A DNA stretch of 64,000 nt from NCBI GenBank assembly GCA_016808115.1, contig JAEQBH010006865.1, positions 1 to 64,000 of the forward strand, given 5' to 3'. Below, in pieces: positions 22,022 through 33,480 of the stretch (positions are counted from its first letter, which is position 1; each line of letters begins with the position of its first letter). The notes under the pieces are model-generated. The model made no database searches, was not told the origin of the DNA, and saw only the letters and a list, made by a program, of their open reading frames with translations. The stretch comes from Tetrastigma voinierianum (lineage: Eukaryota > Streptophyta > Magnoliopsida > Vitales > Vitaceae). A program made the translations under genes and the position numbers.

Positions 22022-23015
22022 ATTTTAGCATCAATTTGAATTAAGAAACCACTTACTTGAGTAGTTATAGTTATCAATTTAAGGATATTAAAAGAAAATA
22101 TAAAAAATTACTTTTACGATTGTGATTTTGATCAAGACTCAATGATAGTGAAAATAAAATAAAAAGAAATCCAAATAAAATAAGAAAATAAAAAACTGAA
22201 TTATATGCTAATTCAATTTTTTTCTCATTAATGAATAAATAAGATTCTTAGATTTTATATTAATATGATTATTATGACTAAAATGAATCTCACCAAAAAA
22301 TCTTAGTTTGAAACGATATAACTTGTAAACATGTGGAAAATGTTAAAGTGAGACTAAGTCTTTCCTATAATGTGTATCTATCAGGATCTCTTTCTTCGTA
22401 AATAGCCTATTTGAATAGAATATATACTTTATTGTGCATGGTGGGGCCTAGTAAACTACTAGTCAATACAATCAATAGCAAGAATTTGGGAACCAACTGG
22501 ATTAAATACTCTTCATCTATTTAGCATCAATTTGAATCGAAATAGTTACTTTGACTAGTTGTAGTTATCAATTTAAGGATATTAAAAGAAAATATAAAAA
22601 ATTACTTTACGATTGTGATTTTGATCTAAGACTTTCAATGATATTAAAAAAAGAAAAATAAAAATCTAAAATAAAATAAGAAAATCAAAAAGAACTGAAT
22701 TATATGTTAATTCAATTTTTTCTCATTAATGAATAAATAAGATTCTTAGATTTGATATTAATATGATTATTATGACTCAAATGAATCTCACCAGAAAATC
22801 TTAGTTTGAAAGGATATAACTTGTAAACGTGTGGAAGATGTTAAGGTGAGACCAAGTCTTCCCTATAATGTGTATCTATCAGGATCTCTTTCTTCGTAAA
22901 TGGCCTATTTGAATAGAATATAGACTTTATTGTGCATGTGGGTGAATTATTAAACTACTGATCAATTCAGTAATAGCAAGAATTTGAGGGAACCAACTCG
23001 ATTAAATACTCTTCT
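22022..23015 (+). repeat. ~496-bp tandem duplication upstream of the LRR gene
   Basis: Copy 1 (about 22022-22517) and copy 2 (about 22518-23015) share TTTAGCATCAATTTGAAT, TATCAATTTAAGGATATTAA, ATGTGTATCTATCAGGATCT and CAAGAATTTG heads and tails with only modest divergence and small indels. The second copy ends about 70 bp before the first plausible ATG of the LRR gene, so the duplicated block covers its promoter region. Confidence 0.9.
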
Positions 23016-23083
23016 AAATATATTTGCTATCAATAGTATTTTTTTGCATTGTCTTTCTTATGTACTTCATGTTTAAACTTTCA

Positions 23084-23501
23084 ATGGAGGGTTTGTCATC
23101 AAAAGATATGATGTGGGTTTTCATGCTACTCTTGATTCAAATATGTGGAGCCAAAGGTTGCATAGAAGAAGAGAAGATGGGTTTGCTTGAATTCAAGGCT
23201 TTTCTAAAAGTGAATGATCTTGATCTGATTTTCTTCTCCATAAGTGAATGAATCACAACAAACTTAGTGAATGTTGTAGGCGGGAGGCGGGATTATTTGC
23301 GGAGTCCCATGACGGTCGAGGTTGAAGCTTTTTCTCGATGATATAAGGCGGCGGCCAGCATCTTTTGGATGATGACTATGGTTGGTTAGATTATAGAAAA
23401 TGACAAGTTCACGGTTACTAAATGTAATCACAATTTCCTTATTTAAAAGACAGCGTCAAATTTGTCAGCAAACTCATTTGATGGGTTTATTGAGAATAAA
23501 G
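23084..23501 (+). pseudogene. RLP exon 1: signal peptide and LRR N-terminal cap
   Basis: ATG candidates in one frame lie at 23084 and 23108; MMWVFMLLLIQICGAKG gives a good signal peptide, followed by the cap CIEEEKMGLLEFKAFLK. After VNDLDLIFF the frame breaks (stop at 23249). Another frame carries NHNKLSECCRRE (about 23252-23287), the Cys-Cys part of the LRRNT, and a later frame NLSANSFDGFIENK (about 23459-23500). So the exon content is there but split by several indels. It ends AAAG|GTATGA with phase 1. Confidence 0.8.
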
Positions 23502-24200
23502 GTATGATATTTCTCACATTTGAAATTTATGTTCACATGTACTCCAAACATTATAAAGAAACCTCATACCAATCATCTTAGTAGGATTCAACTCAGAGTA
23601 AGCAATCTTGCAATTATTAATTAACAACAATACCAAACCTCCCTACATCCTTATCCCTTCTACTAAATTGTCTTATTTTATATTTTTAAAAGGCTTGTTC
23701 TCCAACATTTCAAATTGATATAGATGGATTAAAGAAATATGATCAATGAAATTTGACTTTGATTGTGCTTTCAAGTGATGAGTGATCATTTTCAGATTTT
23801 TACATTTTTTTGGAAAAAAATATGACCCAAGCCTTAATGCCTTGACTTGTATAGTAGACATGTATTTCCACTCACTCACAACCCACTACTACCATTCTAG
23901 GAGGAATAATTTAATCAATTAAATTTATTAATTTATAAGATAATTTTCTTTATTTAGTTAGGATTCATATTAAAAGGGCTTTAAGCATGAAAATTTTCAT
24001 GTTTAAATTCACAAAGACAACAAGAGCTGTTGAGCTCAGAACATTTTCATTTTAACATCTCAATACAAAATCACACAAAACTGAATTAGGAATTTGGATA
24101 TCCTTGTGGACGTAATCATAACTTAAAAAAGTAACAGGCTTATAGATTTGGTGCAAATATCACAATTTGCAATACATGATTCTAATTGCGTTTTTTATAG

Positions 24201-24356
24201 GATTTGAAGGGTTGTCAAGTTTAAAGAAATTGGAGATTTTGGACATTAGTTGGAATGAATTTAACAAGAGCGTTATAAAATATTTGGGTGCAATAACATC
24301 TCTCAAGACACTTATTCTTAGCAAGATAGAATTGAGTGGATCATTTCCCATTCAAG
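24201..24356 (+). pseudogene. RLP LRR exon 2 (156 bp)
   Basis: TTTTATAG|GA to CAAG|GTGTGT. Encodes GFEGLSSLKKLEILDISWN and TSLKTLILSKIELSGSFPIQ: two LRRs with intact L..L.L..N spacing. Phase 1 at both ends; open throughout. Confidence 0.85.
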
Positions 24357-24460
24357 GTGTGTCAATATATCTCTATTATTTCTCCCAAATTAAGTTGACT
24401 ATATTTCTCGATTTTAATGTTCTTTGGCTAATCTCTCTTTTGATTCTTGGTTGTTGCAGA

Positions 24461-24534
24461 ATTAGCTAGTTTGCAAAATTTGGAAGTGTTGGATATAAGT
24501 TATAATGATTTGGAAACCTTTCAACTAGTGCAAG
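24461..24534 (+). pseudogene. RLP LRR exon 3 (74 bp, frameshifted)
   Basis: GTTGCAG|AATTAGCTAG to CAAG|GTATTT. Encodes one LRR but is 74 bp, one base short of its 75-bp paralogues at 24650 and 26079: it reads CAAAATTGG where they have an extra T. This shifts all downstream sequence out of frame if spliced in. Confidence 0.85.
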
Positions 24535-24649
24535 GTATTTCATTAACTTAATAAAAAGAATCTATGATATTTCTTATTAAACTAATAATCAAATTAACTA
24601 ACAATTTCATCTTATTTTATTTTATTTATTTATTTATTTATTTTTGTAG

Positions 24650-24724
24650 AATTAGCTAGTTTGCGGAATTTGAAAGTGTTGGATCTAAGCTATAATCAGT
24701 TAGAAAGCTATCAATTAGTACAAG
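24650..24724 (+). pseudogene. RLP LRR exon 4 (75 bp)
   Basis: TTTGTAG|AATTAG to CAAG|GTACTT, encoding ELASLRNLKVLDLSYNQLES and the following YQLVQ. Nearly identical to exon 3 and 189 bp from it, so the two are a recent local exon duplication. Confidence 0.85.
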
Positions 24725-25808
24725 GTACTTCATTAACTTCTTAAAAAGTTTATAATATTTTATTGCTAAGTTAATGATTAAACTGACCAACAATTTTCTT
24801 TTTATTAGTTACTTCTTAGTGCAAATGATGGGAAAAGAAGATAGTATGGAGAAGAAGTAGAAGGAGAGATAAAGTAGAAGAAAGAAAAAGCAAAGAAATG
24901 TTAAAAACGATTTAAAATAAATAAATTATTTTTATATGTTATTTTGAACTTATTTCATTGGTTTTAGTTCCTTTTTTTTTTTTTTTTCTTTTTTAGTACT
25001 TTTTGAGAACATCCTGATGAAGTAAAGAAAAAAAGATAAAGAAGAAAATTAAAAGAAAAGTGAAGGAAAAGTAAAATATATTTAAAATTAATATATTATG
25101 TTTTATTTTATTCAACCTCATTTTAATTTATTTTAATTGATTTAAACTCATTTTATTTAATGATTATGGAAATTGTGAAGAAATTAGCAATATTATTCAA
25201 ACTTATTTTGCTTCAGCCTCTTTTAATTTATTTTACTTGATTTAAACTCATTTTATTAAATGATTATGGAAATTGTGGAGGAATTTAGCAATATTATTCA
25301 AACTTTGAAATTACTTTTTAGGTGAAAGAAATATTTTTGTTGAAATTGAGAATATATATATATAGTGAAGCCTACACAACTTGACTTTGGGTAGGGCCCA
25401 TGCCACACTATTTTAAGATGTAAAGCCCAATTCATGAGCATTTATTTGTTCATCTCAACCCATCATAACACACCAACATGACAGACTTTTATCAAATTAA
25501 ACAAATAAGGAATATATATGAAAATTGCAAGTTTAGAAAATTAATTTTCATTATTTGGTTGAGATTCAGGTTGAGGAGCTGCAAATGTTGGGACATCACA
25601 CTAATTCTAAATATCAAAAACTCTCTTTCAAGCTTTATAAAGCATTTAATTTAACATTTAAACACAAAGACAACATAACTAAATGAGGAATTTGGCTATT
25701 ACACATATATATGAGCATATTGTATCTAAAAGGCATGTACAAATATATAAAGATTATAAATTACAATTACATGCATCTAATTAAAATTACATTTCTCTTT
25801 TTTTATAG
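24725..25808 (+). other. RLP intron, AT-rich, with a 100-bp tandem repeat
   Basis: No exon seen. 25105-25308 holds two tandem ~100-bp copies (TTTTAATTTATTTTA and AATGATTATGGAAATTGTG). A purine-rich GAAGAAAGAAAAAG stretch lies near 24850-24900. Confidence 0.7.
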
Positions 25809-25964
25809 GATTTAAAGGGTTGTCAAGTTCCAAGAAATTGGAGATCTTGGACATTACTAGTAATGATCTAGATAAAAATGCCATAAAACATTTGGGTGCA
25901 ATAACATCACTCAAAACCCTAGTTCTTTCCCGAGTAGGATTGAATGGATCTTTTCCCCTTCAAG
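25809..25964 (+). pseudogene. RLP LRR exon 5 (156 bp)
   Basis: TTTATAG|GATTTAAAGG to CAAG|GTATGT. Encodes GFKGLSSSKKLEILDITSN and TSLKTLVLSRVGLNGSFPLQ. Paralogous to exon 2, same length and phase, open throughout. Confidence 0.85.
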
Positions 25965-26078
25965 GTATGTTATATGACTATACATTGGCGTTTTTATTTT
26001 TTTAAATACGTAAAATATATTCCTAACTTTTAATGTTGCTTGGTTAATCTCTCTTTTAATTTGTATTAATTTATGCAG

Positions 26079-26153
26079 AATTATCTAGTTTGACAAACTT
26101 GGAAGTATTGGATTTAAGTCATAATTATTTGGAAAGCTTCCAACTAGTACAAG
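26079..26153 (+). pseudogene. RLP LRR exon 6 (75 bp)
   Basis: TATGCAG|AATTATC to CAAG|GTACTT; encodes ELSSLTNLEVLDLSHNYLES and FQLVQ. Open, phase 1, paralogous to exons 3 and 4. Confidence 0.85.
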
Positions 26154-27448
26154 GTACTTCATTAACTTGCTAAAAATACTTACCCTATTTGTTAACTAAA
26201 ATTACAATCAAAGTAACCAACAATTTCTTCTCATGAGTTACTTTTCTTTTATAATATCACAAAATTTGATGTAAAGTAGTCGTAGTCATCATTTCAAGTT
26301 TCAACTTTCAATTAGATGCATTTAGCATGTGCTACATATATATTTGATATAACTAATTTTTTCTTAAGTAATTGAAAACCTTTTCTATGAATCAATGAAC
26401 ATGATTATCAATAAACACTTATATATGTATGATTGTTGATATGAGTCTTTTATTTGATAAGAGGTTATTGATTAGAAAGAAATAAACTATTATGATAAAA
26501 ATACTTAATGACTTGAAGTGATTGATTTTGATTTTATTTGATTGCTATCATTATTAGTTACTAGCAATTGATATTAAATACCCATTTTCCATCATTTACT
26601 ATATGTATTTGAGGAATCAAGTATAGACCTAAGAGAGCAAACCAATTCCTTTTGAAACTATGGAAAAGGCCACTAGATTGAGATCAGTTGAGTTACAAAT
26701 AATTTATATAGAATAAAAAAATTTAAGTAATTTAGTTTAGTGCTTGGGTTTTTATTGTAATGATTTAATGTTCTACTCTAGAATTGTTCAAATAAATGTT
26801 TACTACAACTTTGAAGTACAATAGATTTACGAGAAGAAACCTTTTCTTTTGTTATATGTTAAAGAAATTAAGTATTAGTTATTGTTAAAGTAACAAATGA
26901 TAATTTAGGCATTATTTGAATGCACTTCCTTTCTATTTTTTTAATCTCTTTACTCAAATATAGGATATCTTATATGTTTAGAAAGTAGAGACTCATATAA
27001 AAATCAATTTTAAAGTTTTTTAAATTTGAAGAAGCACAAGAAATGCTCTTCTTCGAAGTTTAAAAATATGAGAAGTGTTTTTTTATCATATAAGTTAAAT
27101 TTGTATTTCAATGTAGTAATTCCTATCTTATATAAAATGTATTTTTAGAAAATAGAAGTACATCCAAATTACAAAGAATGCCTATTAGATGATGACATAA
27201 TGGAAATGGCAAAGAAGTTTGTATAATTTATTTGAATTATTTTTCTAGGGTAAAAGAAAATATTTTTTGCTAGAAATGAAAAAGAAATTACCTACCTAAA
27301 TAGGAAAAAAAAAGCTGGTGTAAGAATTAATATGTGAATAAAACTTCCTTCATTATAAATACAAAAAAAAAACAGTAAATGGTAGGAGGTGAAAATATTG
27401 TAATAATATATAAATATCAACTACAAGATAATAATTCATTTCTCTATT

Positions 27449-27487
<39 letters not shown>

Positions 27488-27609
27488 ATTAAGATTACAA
27501 ACTACTTTACTTAAAGGTTCGATGGTTCTAAAAGGGTTAAAAGTTTGAATAGTTTACAAGTGCAAATGTAAAATCTAAAACTTTATACTTTGTTATAATT
27601 TTCTTGTAG
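26154..27609 (+). other. long RLP intron (1.46 kb)
   Basis: AT-rich with many short stops; no LRR exon found. Contains a 32-bp (AT)16 microsatellite at 27453-27484. Confidence 0.7.
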
Positions 27610-27765
27610 ATTCAAAAAACTTGTCTATATTCAAAAGGCTAGAGACCTTGAAGCTTGACAAGAACAGGTTCCGAAATATTGTGATGCAACAATTGAATAT
27701 ATTTACATCTCTTAAGAATCTTTTCCTAAAATGGAACTATTTGGAAGGATTTCTTCATATCCAAG
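27610..27765 (+). pseudogene. RLP LRR exon 7 (156 bp)
   Basis: CTTGTAG|ATTCAAAAAAC to CCAAG|GTATGTG. Encodes NLSIFKRLETLKLDKNRF and TSLKNLFLKWNYLEGFLHIQ, a more diverged two-LRR cassette. Open, phase 1 at both ends. Confidence 0.85.
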
Positions 27766-27869
27766 GTATGTGCGATTATTTTTGTTATTGTTGTCGAGGT
27801 AGTTGTTATGAAGGGTGAAATATTAAAATTGTTAACATCTCAGTCATTTTCCCCTCGTTGGTGCCACAG

Positions 27870-27935
27870 AATTATGCACTTTGGAAAACTTGATGATGTT
27901 GGACCTAAGTCATAATCAACTAATTGGCATGCAAG
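27870..27935 (+). pseudogene. RLP LRR exon 8 (66 bp)
   Basis: GTGCCACAG|AATTATGC to GCAAG|GTAAAT. Encodes ELCTLENLMMLDLSHNQLIG then MQ. Open, phase 1, three codons shorter than exons 4 and 6. Confidence 0.8.
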
Positions 27936-28067
27936 GTAAATATAAAGTGAAGTTTTGGTTAAATATGCATCATGTAAGAACATAATTAAAATGGACATTC
28001 TTTGCCCATCAATTTGTGTATGAATATTATTTAGCTTTTTTGGTAAAAGAATTAAATGAATTTCTAG

Positions 28068-28103
28068 GTTTACAACATTTAGAAATTTACATGGGAGATT
28101 GAA
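28068..28103 (+). pseudogene. possible degenerate RLP LRR exon 9 start
   Basis: TTTCTAG|GTTTACAACATTTAG in the expected phase gives GLQHLEIYMGD and then a stop. This resembles the GLxxLEIL start of the 156-bp cassettes. Short and uncertain. 28104-28388 shows only a small TAATAATGTAGTTT duplication before the LTR. Confidence 0.35.
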
Positions 28104-28388
28104 AAGCATAAAAATCAATGTGTGTCATAATCTAAAGGTTGAAAAAGAAAAAGGATGTACTTTTCTATTCATGTGTAGGTTAGGTTAAAGAGAAAAATAA
28201 TGAAAATGCTTATTACTTCGACTTTATATGTCCATGAAAAAATTACTCCATGAACTTATCTTGAAATCTTTAGATGATAAAAATTCTGTATTCTAGGTGT
28301 ATGAGTTATGACTAAAAACAAGAAGATGGTTAATAGTAATAATGTAGTTTCAAATGTAAAAAATGGTTAATAATAATAATGTAGTTTA

Positions 28389-29570
28389 TGTGACGTCCCA
28401 AAACTGAAGTCCCAGGTAATGGCCCGTCCGACCCTGCGAATACACTTGTGAACATCGGGTAACCCGATGTCACATCAATGCATCCCATTTCTTGGGATTG
28501 TAACCTAACGAACGTATATTAACACATACCTTTACCCTATTGCCGCCAAAGGTCGTTTCTTCATACACCTTTGCATAATTACCTGCCTTGACGAGCGTAT
28601 CTCTCTCACGGGTCTCTCTGCATATGTCTCTAGGTTGATTACAACTCTTTTATACAAAAATATATACATGTCATAGGGCGCCGAAATAAAATACAAAATA
28701 TAGTCAAAGCATGGCCGGTTTCCTTCATGCTTAGGTCCCCGGGATGAGGTCGGTGCACACAACTGAAAAGGGGTCAGCGGCCAGGGGTGAGCAAAGCCCG
28801 GTAAGAGTAAGCCTCTTGCAAAGTTACTCTCTTACCTAGAGATGCATGCAATGTTGTGTTCACCATGATAATACGCACATTCAAGTAAAACATGCAAGTC
28901 ATCTGCAAATTCTACATGCTATGAATGAGATGTGACTAAGTCATGCCCGTATCTCGAGTCTTCACCTCTCCCTCACATGCATATGCAAATATGAAAACTA
29001 CGTCATTGGTGTTTCATCTAATGACCCTTTTCCAAAACAATCTTTTGTTTTTATAAAAAACAAAAACCCATTGGATATACCTCCGATGTCCATTTGATTG
29101 AAAATCAAATCCCAGGTGTGTTTATGCATTTGTGGAGTCAAAATTTTGGAGTTCTCACGCCCAGACACATACGCCTTTCCAACACTTTCGCGAACTTTCA
29201 TCATTTGGATCCATATGTCTAACCCGAGAATACCAAGTTTTTCACGAAGTATCTATCCGCTGTTCTGCTTATCGTAGCGCGTATTTTAAATGCTTTATCT
29301 GTGCCAAGGACCTTCGTTTTGGATGTTGTCCCATTACCGAGCTCACTACCCATTCACCAAAAATGATGAATGATCATAACCATGCACACACATCCGACTC
29401 AATGTGATGTCCCTGTGCATATGCAATGCAAAATGCCAATGCATGTATCTCATGTTACATGTACAATGCACTACATGGAACAATTTATAAACCGTACTTC
29501 ATGCCAAGTACCATGGATAATTATATCGAAAACATATAATTTACGTTCATTCATGATAATATATTTAACA
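28389..29570 (-). mobile_element. minus-strand Tekay-like LTR D, left part (split by element C)
   Basis: Begins TGTGACGTCCCAAAAC inside the RLP locus. Landmarks: GGTCAGCGGCCAGGGGTGAG (28771), GAGATGTGACTAAGTC and CACCTCTCCCTCACATGC (28963), ACCTCCGATGTCC (29080) and CCTGTGCATATGCAATGC (29411). Stops at TAACA (29570), where element C is inserted, and resumes at 39964. Confidence 0.75.
29566..29570 (+). repeat. element C target-site duplication, left copy TAACA
   Basis: TAACA directly abuts the TGTCACACCC LTR edge at 29571 and is repeated exactly at 39964-39968, after the right LTR edge. Confidence 0.9.
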
Positions 29571-30124
29571 TGTCACACCCCCACCCCTACTACTTGTGGG
29601 TGTGTCGGCCACCCCACGAGGCTCCCCCGGTAGATTACTTCCAACGACTAGAGAATCTGCAACGAGCGAAGCCATGTTTAGCCTAGCGAAAGCAGTATAA
29701 ATTTTTCCTTTCTAAACTTGTGATTTTAAAAAATTTAATGACATAATAAGCGCACTCTGAGGACAAATCCCAAAACTGTATATCACGGTTTACACTTTTC
29801 AAAATATGACAGCAAACACACTCACTGAGAGCCTCAAGCTCATCACATTTTCACAATACAAAACTATGTGCATACATATGCTCAATTGTACAAATTCCAA
29901 AGTATTTCCTTACATAAGTTATTTAATATAGCACTATACTAAAAGTCAGGAGAATCCTAATATGCTCCAGCATCCGGCTTGCCTGTACCTGGAAAATAGT
30001 TTTTAAAACAACAAAATAATGAGCTAAAAGAGCTCAGTGAGTGTATGCTTTATAAAATGTTTACTTTTTCTGAAAATATATCTAAGCTAATAAAACTCTC
30101 TTTTTCACAGAGACATTTTCAAAC

Positions 30125-30440
30125 CTTGCTTGCCTCTACTTTAAAAGTTTCTAAAACTTTTCATGCCCCTTGCTTGCTTAAGCTTTGCTTGGCAAGCTTT
30201 AAAAGTTTCTAAAACTTTCATAAAACCTCTTAACTTGCTTGCTTTACTTTGCTAAGTTTCTAAAACTTTTTATAAACACGGGAGCACAGGGCTCGACGCT
30301 TGCTAAAGTTTATAAAACTATTTATAAACACGGGAGCCTGGGCTCAACCGCGTGCTTTAAAAGTTTATAAAAACTTTTAATAAACCTCTTACTTGCTTGC
30401 TTTACTTTTCTTTAAAAGTTTATAAAACTTTTTATAAACA
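30125..30440 (-). repeat. inverted-repeat-rich array in element C 3' LTR
   Basis: Repeats of CTTTAAAAGTTTATAAAACTTTT, each a near-palindrome, alternating with ATAAACACGGGAGC..GGGCTCAACC and (TTGC)n tracts. The counterpart in the other LTR is 37720-38035. Confidence 0.85.
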
Positions 30441-31849
30441 CGGGAACTGGGCTCAATGGTACACCGATGGACAAATTTCAAAGCGTATGGAAATTGTTTA
30501 TAAATCAAGATCCCGACCCTTTAGGCCTTTCTTCTTTGTACCACTAGTAAACACGGGAGCACGGGCTTCAACCATGCCGATTGGAAGGATGCGGGTCCAC
30601 ATCACCCTAGGTGGAAGAGGCAGCTCGATTCCCCTTTTCAGTTAAATATGGTGGAATGACCTTGGTCTACATACTTCATAATCCTAACTTCTTGTGGTAA
30701 CCCATATATACTTTTAGTACGTTACGGTCTCCTTTAAATGTCATGATGCATGAACTAAGTTTCTTGAGCCAGAGGCAAATCTAAAATGCATGAAATGATG
30801 TCTAACACCAGCGCCGCGTCACGAATACCTCAGCCGTATGCTTGCTTAAAACTAGGGATTTTCGTTAGGCTTGTTTTAGAAAACTGCCACTTTTGCGCTT
30901 GCTCTTTGAAATATGGTTTTACAACTCAAAACCATTGCTTGCCTTACTTTAAAAGTATGGTTGAATACATCAAAACATTACTTGTTGCTTTTCACATATG
31001 GTTTAAATCAAAACCATTGTTTGCTTGAAAACTCATTGCTTGCTTGCTTTAAAATATGGTTCACAATGAAAACCATTAAATACCAGTGTAAAACAGTTCA
31101 TAATAATACACTAGTATTTGAAAAATAGGTTTAGAACACTCACCTTCCTTTTACAATAATTGAGCATGACTCCACAATTTCTCCCGCCTCCGCTATTACC
31201 CTACACATTCGATGTATTAGACCACACACGTCAGTACAACCAAGCAATTTGCACACTCGGTGCTACAATTAAAATTTTCAGAAAATATGTGGGCCCCAAA
31301 TGTCATTCACGAATGATAATTTGGGTCTAGACTCAAAGGACTTTCCATAAAGTGCAAAAACACAAAACATTTAAAATTATGTCAGAGTACATCTGAATAA
31401 AATCTACGAAATTTTAACCAGAATTGTCAGAAACTTGATCCAGAAATTGCTTGGGACTATCAGAAAATAGTTCAAAATTCACAAACTCAATCAAAATTTT
31501 GGAATTTGAAATTTCTGGTACTCTATGAGAACCACAGAAAATTTCAAGTAATTACATAGCCTTTAGGCTCGAAATAACACAAGTAAGGAGAGATTTCCTA
31601 CCTCTTGAAGTTGTGAAAAACGAGATTTTGGTGTCCACGCGTAGCCCTCGTTGCGTGGATCAACTTTGCCTTCTGCTCCAGACAAAATCTACGGTCCAGA
31701 TTTAGTAAATCCCCTAGAGAAAGCAGAAAAAGAAAAAAACAAATATCTCTCTCTCTACCTCTCTAATTCTCACGCTCTCAGTGTCGTTTTTACTTTTGAT
31801 GTTTTGATTTGATTTGATTTTTATTTTTTATTTATTTATTTTTAATTAC

Positions 31850-31880
<31 letters not shown>
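31850..31880 (+). repeat. (ATT)n microsatellite
   Basis: About ten ATT units; the other LTR of element C has only about five at 39428-39441. It follows a CTCTCTCTC tract in the promoter-like region. Confidence 0.9.
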
Positions 31881-32359
31881 TAGATACATAACTTATATTG
31901 CCTCATTCGGGTCCGTTTACGTCACGAAAATTTTATTTGCTGGTTCAATTATTTTAAATGAACTTTAACTCATACCATTTTCGACTTAGAGATTTTCGTA
32001 AAATATTACATTGTCTCGAGAATTTGTGAAACCTTTACAGGTCACTAAGATTTGCGAGAGGCAATTTAGCAGCCTGATGTTTAAATCATCAGAGATCTAG
32101 AGAATTTTAGAACTGCCAGACCATTATGGCAATTTATTATTATTATTATTCTTTTGAAATTCCATAATTTGTACTTTCACCCCTCCACTTTCCTTAATTG
32201 CAAAAGTGCCACAATGCTTTGAAAACTTTTCAATTTCATACTTAAAAACAACTTTCAAAAATACTACTATGACACTCAAATAATTAAGGAAGCCCTTGGT
32301 GCACATATGCGACCCTACGGTTACACATACCGTACACCATCTTGGGACGGGGCGTTACA

Positions 32360-32375
32360 AATCCTCCCTCCTTTA
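32360..32375 (-). other. element C polypurine tract
   Basis: The minus strand reads TAAAGGAGGGAGGATT directly before the LTR start TGTAACGCCCC, the standard position for plus-strand priming. Confidence 0.85.
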
Positions 32376-33480
32376 GAACATTTCGTCCTCGAAATGAACA
32401 AACTAAACTCAAAGGAAAGGAAAGTACCTCATTCGGAAAATAATTGAGGATATTGACGACTACATCGAGCCTGCGGCTCCCAGTAAGCTGCCTCCATATC
32501 ATGATTCTTCCACGGGACTTTAACGAAAAGATTACTTTACTCCTCGGCTTTTTGTTCCTTGCGATCTATAATCTGCACAGGTATTTCTTCATAAGTCAGG
32601 TTCTCCTTTAGCTGCACTGGCTGCTCTCTCAACACATGTGAAGGATCTGGGATGTATTTCTTTAACATCGACACATGGAATGTGTCATGAATCCTTGATA
32701 ACTCTGCGGGATGCTTCAGCTTGTAAGCTCACGGGTCCGCCTTGCTCACAATCTCATAAGGTCCTATAAATCTCGGGCAGGCTTGCCTCGCTTGCCAAAG
32801 CCCAAATACCCTTCCAAGGGGAAATCGCAAAAGACCGGTCACCTATCTCACCAGTGCAAGTCTTGCAGCGGTTGTCATATAACTTTTCTGTCTATCTCTT
32901 GCTATCTTTAAGTTATCACAAACAATAGCTGCTTTCTGCGAAGTGATCACTAATTCGGGGCCTACCGAGTCTTCTCTCACCAACCTCCATCCCGGCCTAC
33001 TGATCCTACATTTCCTACCATACGATTGCTCAAAATGGAGCCATCTCATCTTGGCGATAGTTGTTGTTGTAGAGAGACTCCATTAGTGCCAAATAGTATC
33101 CCCAACTCCCGCTAGTTCATCACACAAGCTCGGCGCTATCCTCCTAACGTCTGAATGGTCCTTTACGATGGCCATCCGTCCCGAGGATGAAATCTTGTCT
33201 TTGAAATGTGGCAGTACCTAAAGTTGTTTGCAAACTAGGCCCAGCTTGGATGTGAACTTGAGACGATCTGAAACTTCTCCAGCGGAACCCCATGAGTCTC
33301 ACTATCTCATCCACATACAAGTGGGCCAACTCTTCGGAGAATCTTCAACATGGCGCGGAAAATGAGAAGACTTGTCGTCGATCAAGCTATCACCCATATA
33401 GCATCGTATTTGTCTCACGAGTGTGAAGACTGTCCGCAAGAAATCCATAAATGATCTTCCTCCCATTCATCGCTGGAATA
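32376..33480 (-). pseudogene. element C integrase with chromodomain tail
   Basis: Read leftward: core remnants near 33430-33140 include LYVDEIVRLMG and an SLQTTLGTATF stretch in the segment 33329-33144. After heavily broken sequence, the C-terminus shows an NLFVKVPWKNHDMEA-like chromodomain end at about 32540-32490. Numerous stops and frameshifts; zinc-binding and catalytic residues cannot all be followed. The chromodomain supports the chromovirus assignment. Confidence 0.7.

Larger units (their letters stand above)
23084..28388 (+). pseudogene. LRR receptor-like protein (RLP) gene, broken and truncated
   Basis: In the family, a cell-surface receptor-like protein: signal peptide, LRR N-terminal cap, many extracellular LRRs, one membrane helix and a short tail, acting in pathogen or peptide perception with a partner kinase. 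Here a signal-peptide/LRRNT exon is followed by at least seven LRR exons of 156, 74/75 and 66 bp, each with an AG acceptor and GT donor, and all in intron phase 1. The gene is damaged: frameshifts in exon 1, a 74-bp exon where paralogous exons are 75 bp, and a TGTGACG LTR head at 28389 that removes all later LRRs, the membrane helix and the tail. Long AT-rich introns carry no element I recognise. Alternating short phase-1 LRR exons resemble the intron-rich plant RLP subgroup. Alternative: part of a longer gene whose 3' end lies beyond the retrotransposon stack. Confidence 0.85.
29571..32359 (-). mobile_element. element C 3' LTR
   Basis: Plus-strand ends TGTCACACCC and GGGGCGTTACA. Shares CCCGGTAGATTACTTCC (29628), GGTTTACACTTTTCAAAATAT (29787), AGCTCAGTGAGTGTATGC (30029), an AAAAGTTT/AAACTTTT array, TGGTGTCCACGCGTAGCC (31631) and a TTA microsatellite with the right LTR. 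Confidence 0.9.
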
